Positions 30,946 to 40,000 of a DNA stretch of 41,107 nucleotides are shown piece by piece. Location of the stretch: NCBI GenBank assembly GCA_046498385.1, contig JAWOAU010000104.1:1-41107 (forward strand), given 5' to 3'. Under the pieces are notes generated by a model that had not been told where the DNA came from, made no database searches, and saw nothing but the letters and a program-made list of their open reading frames with translations. The translations under genes were made by a program, and so were the position numbers. The number at the start of each line of letters is the position of its first letter. Position 1 is the first letter of the stretch. This DNA is from Halarchaeoplasma sp046498385. GTDB taxonomy: Archaea > Thermoplasmatota > Thermoplasmata > Halarchaeoplasmatales > Halarchaeoplasmataceae.

Positions 30946-33390
30946 CTAATTCACCTTTTTATCCAACACATCTTCCGCCCATTTTACCATCTCACTAGAG
31001 GATGATGACTCTCCGATCGTTGTAGATTTGCCAATGGGCATAAAGATTATGGCATAAGCTATAGCCACCAACACCATGATTAAAAAGATGGTTATGGCAA
31101 TGCCTATAGTGGATTCGAACATAAATTCTCTGATACCTTGCCGTTCATGTGTATCCCCTACCACCAGTTCAAACTCCTCTTTAGAGGTCATTTGCATGTT
31201 CCGTTCGTATGCTTCCACCGTTACGGTATACCTCCCCGCCCTCACCGGTGCACTTACATTCACGCTAAATTGGCCCTGGGAATCCGTTAAAACATGCCAA
31301 GTTAGGTTCTGAGTTTCACATACCGTGACGTACACGTCCGCGGAGTTTACTTCCAGACCGGTTATATCATAGTACACGATGCCATGGATTTGGAACTCCT
31401 CGTTCATATCCACATCGGTTTTTTCCACTTCTAAATCCAGGACTAGGTTGTATGGAAATTTTTGCCAGTATTTCAGAGTTGCTTGGGTAGCACTTTCAAG
31501 AGCAAAACTTGTCTCCTCGCTGTAGGCGGTATCCGCATTGATGGTCTTTTCTCCCCTAACTACATAATTACCCTTGAATTGGGTACCGGTGGTTGAAACA
31601 ACCTCGGAGAGCAGTGTGATGTTAAGCTTTCCGTCAGGTACGAACTCTTCCCATATCAGATCTTCATGAGTACCGTTAACGCGAAATATCCTTACCGTAG
31701 ATTCAGGTACAAACTTATCGTCCGTATTTAGTATTCTAAGATCCAAAGTCCACAACCTTTCGATGATTGTACCCGGCTGTGCGCTTAGACGGGGAACTTC
31801 TACGTCGATAAGCTCCACGTAGGGTGCATCCCCCAGGGTTAGTCCTTTGTTAAAGGAAGAACTTGCTATGGTTAGGTCTGACGAATATATCTCCACCTCA
31901 TCACTAGTTTGAATATCCGTTCCTTCAATCTCTGTCAGACCGGTATGAACTTCCATTCGTTCTCCGGTCACATATGAGTCTGTTAAAAAAAGTTCGGTAC
32001 CATAAAAGCTTGAAAAATCTACATCCACACTCGCATTAACAAGGTCCACTGTAGAAACATCATAAGAATGTATCATATTCAAGTTAGCCATCCCACCTCT
32101 GAATACCAAAGAGCTGGAGTCGTACAGGTAAAGGTTCAGTTCTTTATCACTTATAATGGAGGAACCTTCTTCAAGGATCAAGGTCGCCTCGTCATTTAAC
32201 TCAATACGATAATTGCTGTCGCCCTGAAGTACCTTTAAGCTGGAATCCCGGTCCACTATGAGGGAGGATGTTCCGGATAAAATGATGTTCCCCTGAGCGA
32301 TGTAATTAGGGATACCTTCATTCGGATATGAACGCACAGTCATCTTGTCGGTATTCTCTAATACTAGATCTGTGACGGAGGAGCCATAATAGCTGGAAGG
32401 GGCCACCACCGTGGAAAATTCCAGGGTCAAAGACGTACCTCTAACAATGTCTCCAAATTCCATGTTTTCATTTCCAAGAGGAGGTAAAGATACATGTTTG
32501 GAGATGGTATTTTCCTGGTAATTGATTATTATATCCAAGTTGCCCACATAATGAGACAGATCTTGAGTCAATGTCTCCGTATGCACAAAGCCGCTCCACG
32601 AACCAGTGTGATCCGTGTTTGTATCTAATACTGTTAGGCCGGTATCGTAGAGTCGTATTTCTACGGAAGCCCCGCCTACCGGTACACCCCCTTTATCAAC
32701 TACATCTATGTTCAGCTTTCTATGAACCTCCACCGTAACGGAATCTCTAACGGATACATCCTTAGCCGCCGATCCTCTGAAAAGCATATCCCCATCACCA
32801 TGAAACACCACATCTGCATTGAATATAGTGTCCACAAATTCGCCCTCCAGAGCGGAAATAACCGCACTGGATGATCCTATGATACTTTTATTTACATACA
32901 TGCTACCAGCGGCAAAATTCAGGTTGTCGAGGGATACATCGCTTCTCTCCATGTGCACCGAGTAAGGATAACCACTGAGTTTGCCCGGAACGTTAAGCTC
33001 AGAACCTTTAAGAACTAGCTCAGAATTGTCTTCCATAAAAATATCAAGAGGTCTCTGAGACTGTAGAGCTGATTCCTCCAAGACCAGTCTCGCCCCTCCT
33101 GAAACATATACGTCGAATTGTCTGGAATAATCCTGATAGATGGTAAAAGTACTGTTGAGTATGTGGAGTGTACCTCCATCTCGTATCCAAAGGGACCCTT
33201 TGAGACCATAACTCGTATCATAGATGACTGTTTCTTCTCCAGCTCCTACTATTAAATCAGAAGGTGATCCCTGGGCGGAGCTCCCAGGGATGTAAACGAT
33301 GAGAGATAATGATATGATTATAAGTACTAAAATCGCCTCTAAGGGAAGACCAGAATCGCTACCTTTCGCATCACTTTTCAACCTCATCAT
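30946..33390 (-). CDS. Large surface-anchored beta-rich protein
   Basis: This 814-residue protein has an N-terminal signal sequence (LPLEAILVLIIISLSLIVYI, then SSAQG). A long region of short beta-strand repeats resembles a right-handed beta-helix (phrases such as GGTLHILNSTF, GARLVLEESAL and NSELVLKGSEL recur). Ig-like carboxypeptidase-regulatory/Big-type domains follow at about 225-310 and 565-740. One C-terminal membrane helix (GIAITIFLIMVLVAIAYAII) and a 30-residue cytosolic tail complete it, so most of the protein is outside the cell. The stop TAG is immediately followed by the ATG of the ChlI-type ATPase, arguing for translational coupling. No enzyme motif is recognised. Confidence 0.82.
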   Translation of the reverse strand: MMRLKSDAKGSDSGLPLEAILVLIIISLSLIVYIPGSSAQGSPSDLIVGAGEETVIYDTSYGLKGSLWIRDGGTLHILNSTFTIYQDYSRQFDVYVSGGARLVLEESALQSQRPLDIFMEDNSELVLKGSELNVPGKLSGYPYSVHMERSDVSLDNLNFAAGSMYVNKSIIGSSSAVISALEGEFVDTIFNADVVFHGDGDMLFRGSAAKDVSVRDSVTVEVHRKLNIDVVDKGGVPVGGASVEIRLYDTGLTVLDTNTDHTGSWSGFVHTETLTQDLSHYVGNLDIIINYQENTISKHVSLPPLGNENMEFGDIVRGTSLTLEFSTVVAPSSYYGSSVTDLVLENTDKMTVRSYPNEGIPNYIAQGNIILSGTSSLIVDRDSSLKVLQGDSNYRIELNDEATLILEEGSSIISDKELNLYLYDSSSLVFRGGMANLNMIHSYDVSTVDLVNASVDVDFSSFYGTELFLTDSYVTGERMEVHTGLTEIEGTDIQTSDEVEIYSSDLTIASSSFNKGLTLGDAPYVELIDVEVPRLSAQPGTIIERLWTLDLRILNTDDKFVPESTVRIFRVNGTHEDLIWEEFVPDGKLNITLLSEVVSTTGTQFKGNYVVRGEKTINADTAYSEETSFALESATQATLKYWQKFPYNLVLDLEVEKTDVDMNEEFQIHGIVYYDITGLEVNSADVYVTVCETQNLTWHVLTDSQGQFSVNVSAPVRAGRYTVTVEAYERNMQMTSKEEFELVVGDTHERQGIREFMFESTIGIAITIFLIMVLVAIAYAIIFMPIGKSTTIGESSSSSEMVKWAEDVLDKKVN

Positions 33391-33546
33391 GCTCTAACCT
33401 GCTTTTTTCGAAACATGGATCAGAATATTCTGTTATCGGGCTGAGTTTCAGTGCCCTCGGAATACTCATTGGAAATTCTTTACTTAAAACAAGGCGATAT
33501 CTACTACTTAATGATTTTCCCATCGTATCAACCGAGGCACTCTCTC
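33391..33546 (-). other. Spacer before the surface-protein/ATPase operon
   Basis: This 156-nt gap probably contains the promoter of the 33390-25416 operon, but I see no convincing TATA element. AGGTTAGAG just before the double ATG at 33390 is a possible ribosome site. A 50-codon frame is open here and is not supported. Confidence 0.35.
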
Positions 33547-33999
33547 TCAAGAAAACTCCTCTCTGCTCATGGATAAAAGTATCAGAGCTATGAACGAAAG
33601 CACTGATGATATAAAGAAAAATCCCACAGAAAATATTCCGATCAGTCCAGCAAAGACGGCAAATACCCAATAACGTCTTTTGACGGAAAGTATACCTCCG
33701 ATCATTTGTATCACCCCGAACCCCATCACCGCAGCGAAACATCCTTTGAGTATGTTTTCAAGATTACGGAGATATGTCTCCTCTCCTAGATATGTCTCAA
33801 CGCTCTGGATCATTTCCCCTAAGGTTATCAAGGAATATAATGCAAAAAATATGGCGAGAAGTGCGGAGATCATCATCAACACACCTGCCACTTCTGGATA
33901 TTTGGGTTTCTTTTTCCTAGGAACAAAACGATTACCACAGGTAGGACAAATCTCAACGTTCTCTTCCGTTATTCGGGAACAGGACGGACACTGCCTCAT
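33547..33999 (-). CDS. Zinc-ribbon membrane protein
   Basis: This 150-residue protein begins with a zinc ribbon (C4/C7/C18/C21; RQCPSCSR then EICPTCGNRF), then a basic stretch (RKKKPK) and about four membrane helices. Proteins of this layout are common in archaea and have no assigned function. The ATG at 33999 is chosen over a TTG one codon upstream because a TATA-like CTTTAAAG (about 34023-34030) is near 28 nt away, consistent with a leaderless transcript. The next gene on this strand is 156 nt downstream, so membership of that operon is uncertain. Confidence 0.75.
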   Translation of the reverse strand: MRQCPSCSRITEENVEICPTCGNRFVPRKKKPKYPEVAGVLMMISALLAIFFALYSLITLGEMIQSVETYLGEETYLRNLENILKGCFAAVMGFGVIQMIGGILSVKRRYWVFAVFAGLIGIFSVGFFFISSVLSFIALILLSMSREEFS

Positions 34000-34003
34000 C
34001 AAA

Positions 34004-34030
34004 CTATAAATAGGTTTAACCTACTTTAAA
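34004..34030. promoter_or_regulatory. Compact bidirectional promoter (pncB / zinc-ribbon membrane protein)
   Basis: TATAAATA (34005-34012) is about 34 nt before the pncB ATG, and CTTTAAAG (34023-34030) is about 28 nt before the minus-strand ATG at 33999. The two starts are only 43 bases apart, so the two transcription complexes should overlap. Confidence 0.45.
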
Positions 34031-34042
34031 GCATCGGTAAGT

Positions 34043-35248
34043 ATGAATGCATTTCACACCGCCTCGGAGGAGGACATAAAAAAGGGTAAAACAACCGATG
34101 TTTACTTTAAGAATACCATGAAGATATTGGAATCAAAGGGGATAGCGTACCAACACGTTGCTGCCGAGTTCACTACTACTTCCCTTCCTGAAAACGGAGA
34201 ATGGGGAGTATTCGTAGGTTTGGAGGACATCATTTCCCTTTTGGAAGGTAAACCCTTAGACCTATATGCAGTTCCAGAGGGCACTCTTTTTAAACCTCGT
34301 GACCACCAAGGCGTACTCACGCCGGTCATGTTTATCCAGGGCCCTTACGGAGAATTCTGTGTATATGAGACACCTCTGTTAGGATTCATATGTCATCCAT
34401 CGGGAATAGCTACTAAGGCCGCACGGGTCAAAAAGTGCGCCGGGGACGCCGAGATCATGTCATTCGGGATTCGTAGGATGCACCCAGTGATAGCCCCTTC
34501 CATCGATAGGGCTGCTTATATCGGAGGCTGTGATGCCATCTCCTGCATCGCCGGTGCCGAGGAAGTGAATGTAGAACCAACAGGTACTATGCCCCATGCT
34601 CTCACCATATTATTCGGTTCTCCGAAGGATGCATTCCAAGCATTCCATGAGGTTCTTCCTGAAAATGTTCCTAGAATAGCATTGGTAGACACATACCATG
34701 ACGAGACCCTAGAGACCTTTATGGCCCATGAAGCCATGGAAGACAAACTTTATGGAGTTCGTCTGGACACACCCTCGTCTAGAAGAGGGGACCTTATAAA
34801 GATAGTCCAGGAAGTGAAATGGGAGATGAAGGTAAGAGGCATAGATGCCCGTATAATCGCATCTGGAGGTATGGACGAATATTCTATACCAAAGTTAAAA
34901 AAAGCAGGAGTGGATGCCTTTGGAGTAGGTACCAGTGTTTCCAATGCCAGGACTATCAACTTTGCCATGGATATAATCGAAAAGGAGGGGGAACCCGTAG
35001 CCAAGAGAGGTAAATTCAGCGGCAAAAAGAAAGTTTTCCGCTGTCCGGATTGCTTGAATTATCACAATCTGGCCTGGGATACCCAGGGCGTGCCTGAATG
35101 CGGATGCGGTTCAGAGATGGAACCCATATTGAAACGATATCTAAAAAATGGCTCCAGAACCGAAGATATGCTAAATGAAAAGACTATTCGAAAAAACGTA
35201 CTCGAACAGTTGGAAAAAGTGGAAATTAACTGGATACATGAGGAGTAA
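34043..35248 (+). CDS. pncB: Nicotinate phosphoribosyltransferase
   Basis: This 401-residue enzyme makes nicotinate mononucleotide from nicotinate and PRPP in NAD salvage. It has the archaeal NAPRTase layout: FHTASEEDIKKGKTTDVYF, the FGIRRMHPVIAPSIDRAAYIGG core, EPTGTMPHAL, the phosphate-binding ASGGMDEYSI and FGVGTSVSNA. A C-terminal zinc-knuckle segment (CPDC, then CGCG) matches the metal-binding tail seen in Thermoplasma-type enzymes. It is divergent from the zinc-ribbon membrane gene and is followed after 38 nt by rpl44e. Confidence 0.95.
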   Translation: MNAFHTASEEDIKKGKTTDVYFKNTMKILESKGIAYQHVAAEFTTTSLPENGEWGVFVGLEDIISLLEGKPLDLYAVPEGTLFKPRDHQGVLTPVMFIQGPYGEFCVYETPLLGFICHPSGIATKAARVKKCAGDAEIMSFGIRRMHPVIAPSIDRAAYIGGCDAISCIAGAEEVNVEPTGTMPHALTILFGSPKDAFQAFHEVLPENVPRIALVDTYHDETLETFMAHEAMEDKLYGVRLDTPSSRRGDLIKIVQEVKWEMKVRGIDARIIASGGMDEYSIPKLKKAGVDAFGVGTSVSNARTINFAMDIIEKEGEPVAKRGKFSGKKKVFRCPDCLNYHNLAWDTQGVPECGCGSEMEPILKRYLKNGSRTEDMLNEKTIRKNVLEQLEKVEINWIHEE

Positions 35249-35286
35249 GGTTTTAATAGCCCATACCTATAATGAAGCGAATCGAC

Positions 35287-35565
35287 ATGAAAAGACCTAG
35301 AAAAATCAAGGACTACTGTCCTAATTGTGACACGCATACCTCCATGAACCTTTCACGAGGTAAAAACCGCCCCGGAAGCGAGCTGCGTAAGGGACAAAGA
35401 AGATTCCGAAGGGTTACAGCCGGCTACGGTGGTTTCCCGTGGTCAAAACCCTCTGGCGCAGGTAAACCGGTGAAGAGAGTATACCTTAAATACACCTGTT
35501 CCGAATGCGGTAAGACCTGGCAAAAGAAGTGTATACGTTCACGTCGACTGGAATTCACGGAGTAA
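35287..35565 (+). CDS. rpl44e: Large ribosomal subunit protein eL42 (L44e)
   Basis: This 92-residue 50S protein lies near the E site. The CPNC and CSEC knuckles form its zinc site, and the core KGQRRFRRVTAGYGGFPWSKPSGAGKPVKR is diagnostic. The second ATG (35287) is preferred over that at 35272 because family members begin with a short MK-x-P-R-K segment. A TATA-like TTTTAATAG (35251-35259) is also about 32 nt from it and only 17 nt from the first ATG. rps27e follows after 6 nt and then aIF2-alpha, a common archaeal order. Confidence 0.95.
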   Translation: MKRPRKIKDYCPNCDTHTSMNLSRGKNRPGSELRKGQRRFRRVTAGYGGFPWSKPSGAGKPVKRVYLKYTCSECGKTWQKKCIRSRRLEFTE

Positions 35566-35571
35566 ATTACC

Positions 35572-35751
35572 ATGGCAAAAAAAATAAAAACACCCTTCGT
35601 CAAGGTAAAGTGCGGAGACTGCGGCAACGAGCAGATAACCTTCCATAGAGTTGCCTCTGTTGTTGACTGCCATGTCTGCGGCGCACGATTAGCCAAGCCC
35701 ACCGGTGGCTATTCTTCTATAAACGGCGAGATAATAGAAGAGGTTGAATGA
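35572..35751 (+). CDS. rps27e: Small ribosomal subunit protein eS27
   Basis: This 59-residue zinc-ribbon 30S protein is encoded between rpl44e and aIF2-alpha. The translation begins MAKKIKTPFVKVKCGDCGNE and has a second knuckle CHVCG. The remaining residues (ARLAKPTGGYSSINGEIIEEVE) match the archaeal S27e tail. It overlaps the aIF2-alpha start by ATGA (35748-35751), indicating coupled translation. Confidence 0.95.
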   Translation: MAKKIKTPFVKVKCGDCGNEQITFHRVASVVDCHVCGARLAKPTGGYSSINGEIIEEVE

Positions 35752-36542
35752 TGCCTGAGGAAGAGGTAGATTATGAGTGGCCTACAGAGGGCGAGCTCGT
35801 ATTGGGCAACGTACAGACCGTAAAGGACTTCGGTGCCTTCATAGAGCTTGAGGAATATGAAGGAAAGATAGGTTTTATACACATATCCGAAATATCTTCT
35901 GGATGGGTAAAAAGAATTAGGGACTACATCCGTGAGGGACAAAAGAGAGTTTGTAAAGTCCTTAGAGTCGACAAAAGACAGGCCCACATCGATCTATCTT
36001 TAAAACAGGTAAACGAACACCAGAGACGAGAAAAACTTCAGGCGTGGAAGAACCATCAAAAGGCAGAAAAGCTTTTGTCCCTGGTAGCCGAAGAACTTGA
36101 TAAAACCATTGACGAATGCTATGATGAATTCGCCTATGATCTTATTGAAACAATGGGGAGTTTGTATGAAGCTTTCGAGGAATGTACTTTAAATAAAGAT
36201 GCTTTAAAAAAAGCCGGATTCCAAGGCGAATGGGTCGATGTTTTCACCCGCATAGCTCGGGATAACATATCTCCCCCTTACATCAGTATCATGGGATATC
36301 TTAAATTAAGTTCAAGAAGGGAAAACGGAGTAGACCATATCAAGGAGGCACTTTCCACATTCGGTGACGTAGGCGGCTCTAAGGTAGAAGTTAGTTATAT
36401 GGCATCGCCAAAATACAGGGTAGACATCAGATCTACAGATTATAAAATAGCGGAAGAAATATTCGAAGATCAGGCCCAACGGGCGGTAGAGATGATCGAA
36501 GAGCGTGGGGGAAAGGGTGAATTCTATCGCAAGGAATCCTAA
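35748..36542 (+). CDS. Translation initiation factor 2 subunit alpha
   Basis: This 264-residue subunit belongs to the heterotrimeric aIF2 that delivers initiator Met-tRNA. An N-terminal S1/OB domain (GELVLGNVQTVKDFGAFIELEEYEGKIGFIH) is followed by SEISSGWVKRIRDYIREGQK, the region that in eukaryotes carries the regulatory serine, then the helical and alpha-beta domains. It begins at the ATGA overlap with rps27e (a second ATG follows directly). The Nop10 gene often found next is absent; the stop overlaps that of the convergent queH-like gene. Confidence 0.95.
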   Translation: MMPEEEVDYEWPTEGELVLGNVQTVKDFGAFIELEEYEGKIGFIHISEISSGWVKRIRDYIREGQKRVCKVLRVDKRQAHIDLSLKQVNEHQRREKLQAWKNHQKAEKLLSLVAEELDKTIDECYDEFAYDLIETMGSLYEAFEECTLNKDALKKAGFQGEWVDVFTRIARDNISPPYISIMGYLKLSSRRENGVDHIKEALSTFGDVGGSKVEVSYMASPKYRVDIRSTDYKIAEEIFEDQAQRAVEMIEERGGKGEFYRKES

Positions 36543-37057
36543 TTCCTGTACCTTTCCTCTTCACTGAATATACAACCACAGTATTTTTGCATATAAAGAC
36601 CATGTTCACGGGCCATTGTTTGGCTCTTTCTAAATCCGTCTCTCATGTCTTTATATATGAATCTTGCACCATACTTTTTACTTAATTTATCGCCTAGGTC
36701 TTTTATCAACCCATGATCCTGATAAGGAGATATACTTAGGGTGGTAGTGAATGCATCGAAATAATTTTCAGAGGCATATTTTGCAGCTGCCTCCAACCTC
36801 CATTCATAACAGAATCTACATCTGTTATCGGCCTTTATGGCACCCTTCAAAAATTCAAGCAGACTATATTCTCCGGCATAAACCACATCTATACCTTTCG
36901 CACGGGCAAACTTTTTCATGGAATCCATGCGCCTTTCATGCTCTTTAAACGGGTGTATGTTAGGATTAAACCAATACACCGTCACATCTTCCGCTCTAAA
37001 GGATTCGTAGGTATAAGTTAGGCAGGGAGCGCAACAAGCGTGGATGAGTAGCTTCAT
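36539..37057 (-). CDS. QueH-family protein (DUF208; epoxyqueuosine reductase-like)
   Basis: This 172-residue protein has the conserved cysteine set of QueH: HACCAPC (C8, C9, C12), NRCRFCYEWRLE (C80, C83) and KYCGC (C160, C162), with the FNPNIHPFKEHERRM segment. Bacterial QueH binds a 4Fe-4S cluster and an adjacent metal and reduces epoxyqueuosine to queuosine in tRNA. Archaea generally make archaeosine rather than queuosine, so the substrate here is uncertain. Its ATG overlaps the stop of the large helical-repeat gene (ATGA), implying co-translation, and its stop overlaps that of aIF2-alpha. Confidence 0.9.
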   Translation of the reverse strand: MKLLIHACCAPCLTYTYESFRAEDVTVYWFNPNIHPFKEHERRMDSMKKFARAKGIDVVYAGEYSLLEFLKGAIKADNRCRFCYEWRLEAAAKYASENYFDAFTTTLSISPYQDHGLIKDLGDKLSKKYGARFIYKDMRDGFRKSQTMAREHGLYMQKYCGCIFSEEERYRN

Positions 37058-40000
37058 ATCTTTAAATCAACCCTAGTAGAGCCTTTTTTCTTTAACTTAA
37101 ATCTATTTCCACAGTTCTGACACTTTTCATCGGCGCAATCTTTGTGCAGAACATCACCACAAGTACATCGGATCACTTCGAGCCCTTTCTCTACGGGATC
37201 ACCACAGACCGCACATGACTCATCCCCGGACGCTTCGATCAATTCATATTGCTTATCAACAACCTCAACCACCACTTCATGAGAAAGCTCTTTCTGATCA
37301 AATATACGGGTTCCCAAGGCCTTCAGTTTAACCTCGTCCTCCGTTGGCTTCAATTCAAGCGTTAACTTCAATACTGCCCCCGCTTTCAACATAGATGGAA
37401 AGTCGACTTTTTTTACTTCCGCTCCCTGGACCACGATTTCAGGGCTTTTTGCAACTCCGCGCCCGGCGTTCTCCAATTCAACATTCAACTGGTTCCATCT
37501 CTCTCGTTCCAGCTTATCGTGTACTTTTAAACTAATTTTAGGACTATAGGGCTCCAAAACACTCTCTATGTTGTCTAAGGCCTCCTTTGCTTTATCCCTA
37601 GCCTTGGATATGTCCTCCTCCCGCAGTGATTCCGCCTCTTCTATAAGTTCGGCAGTATCACTGGTAGAAGCACCGAACTTATTTGCCATCTTCAATAGGT
37701 CTTTGGTCTCTTCAAGGAAATCTCCGTACTCCTCTACTATATCCCCGCCAAATTCAGCTTTGACTTCTTTGGCAAGTTTACAAGCCTCGACAACCAATTC
37801 CCGTTTAAGGGCCTCGCGCGTCTCTTCTATCAATTCAGGGGCCTCTCCTACGTCCTCACCCTTACTTTTCAATGACTCTACTGTTTTTTCCATCCCTTCT
37901 ATAACTGTCTTTAGGTCATCACCCATTTCCACTATGTACTCATCGGCCTCCTTGCTCTTTTTCAAAGCCTCGCCGTATTTTCCCCTTCGCATTAGACGAT
38001 CAATATCTTCTACTCTTCTTTTAAGCTCGTCTTCACCGATATCTAAGCCGCTTATTATATCTATGGACTCCTGAAGATTTCTCAGCTTTTTCGATGCATC
38101 TTGATAAAATTTAACCTGCTCTTTTATAACTTCTCCGCTTTTAACCGCTTTATCAAATGCCTTTACGTAAAAGCCACCTTTGTAAGCCTGGGTTGCTTGC
38201 TCTAAGAGTTTTTCGGCCTCGCTCACCTTTACGCCCTTTTCTTTTGCATCGTCAAGTTTTTTGTTGGTAGTAGAAATACTCCTTACCGCTATCTCCTTTT
38301 GTAATTCTATCCTTTCAACCTCTCCCTCACTCTGCATAGCTAAATTGATGGCTTCGTTGTATTTGCCAGCGTCCATGGCCTTTTCCGCCCTTCTAAGTAA
38401 ATTTTCTGCAAAGGCCGTATTGACTCCCTCCTTTCTCACATCCGCTATCTTTTTGTTGAATGTTTGTAATATACTATAAACTCTCTTCATCTCAGCCGCA
38501 TCTACGCTTTCTTCTCCCTCTTTGATGAATTCAATTGCATCTTCGTATCGATCCTCTTTAAGAGCTTCGACAGCTCGTTTTAGATCGGCCTCCGCTCCGC
38601 TAACATCCGCATGTAGGTCCTTAGCATTCGCGATGCTTTCCTTAAGCTGTTTTAAGCTGTTTACCGCTCGTTTGCTCCTATTCTTAATGGTCTCGATTTC
38701 AGCCCGAGATTTTTCTATGTATTCCAAAGTATGCCTGAAGTCTCCGGTTTCCCACATGTCCTTGGCCCTTTCGAAGATCTCTTTGGGATGTGATAAGTCA
38801 ACTCCTACATCCTTAGCTGAATCTATAATTTCCTGGGTACGCTGAATTTCGGGTTCAATATACTGGCTCATCTTTTCATCCAGTAATTCCCGAGTCTCTT
38901 TTATCTTTTCCAGACCTTTGTTGAAATCGCCCTCTTTCATTATCGAATTAACATCCAACACATCTTCTATATCCGATATGTTAATATCTAAAGACGACGC
39001 ATACTCCATGTCCTCTCGAAATTCTCTCAGCTTTGATTCGAATTCACTTCTTGCCTTTAGCTCTTTTATTTTTTCCTGTGCCTGCAGAGCAAGGCTCTCG
39101 GCCTGAGTGTAATCCTTGTCCTGGAAACTATTTTTTGCCTTTAAAAGTAATTCTTTAAAAGGTTTAACATCGGTCAATTTGCCTTCCTTTTTAAGCTTGA
39201 TTAGATTTGCAGATAAAGACGATATTAATCCGTAACTTGACTTTCTTTTCTCCGTTGTCCGCCTGGCTTCTTCCTCCACTTTAATTGAGTGTTTGATAGC
39301 CTTTGTGTAATTCTTGCTCTGTAGGTACTTTTTACAATTTATGAGTCGCTTTCTAAGCTCTTCTATATCCACTCCCGCCTTCTTTGCTTTGACGGTTTCC
39401 ATCTTTGCACGATCGAACACTTCTTCAGATGTTGTCTTCAACTGTTGGGAAAGGTCTTTTATAATCTCCTCGGATAGTGCAATCACCTTGGTGAATTCGT
39501 CATTCTGGAACGCATCGGACACTTCTTCAAGTCTTTTCTCATATTCATCCACATCTAGGTCCTTAACATCCATATTCTTGATGAGTGACACTAGTTCTTT
39601 AGCCTGGCTGAACCGTTCCTCAGCTTCGCCTACCCTCCATTTTCTAACCTCCTCGGACACCCTTTGCAATGACTCATGGGCCAAACGATAATTGCCCTGG
39701 CCAAATGCCTTTTCCACTTTTTTGATAACATGTTTGATCCCCTCTATCTCCTCAGAGTATTCATCGGCGGCCATTTCTTCCTTAACCTTTTCGATAACAC
39801 TCCTTAAATTTTTCATCCGCTGGTTCAGGTTCTCTGTTATCACTGATTCCAGTTCCTGTTTTGTGTTTAAAGCGATTCCTCCGGCCTTGGCATACTCCTC
39901 GGACTTGGTGTTAGCGATGGCAATCTCTGCTTGTTCCACGTACTCCGCAACATCTAGACCCATTTCCTCGGCGGTGAGGACGAGTAGTTCGAGCTTCTCC

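Noticed and set aside
33371..33523. 50-codon minus-strand frame between the zinc-ribbon membrane gene and the surface-protein gene
   Set aside because: Only a weak GGTTGAT before its ATG, overlap with the next gene's start, and no recognisable domain.
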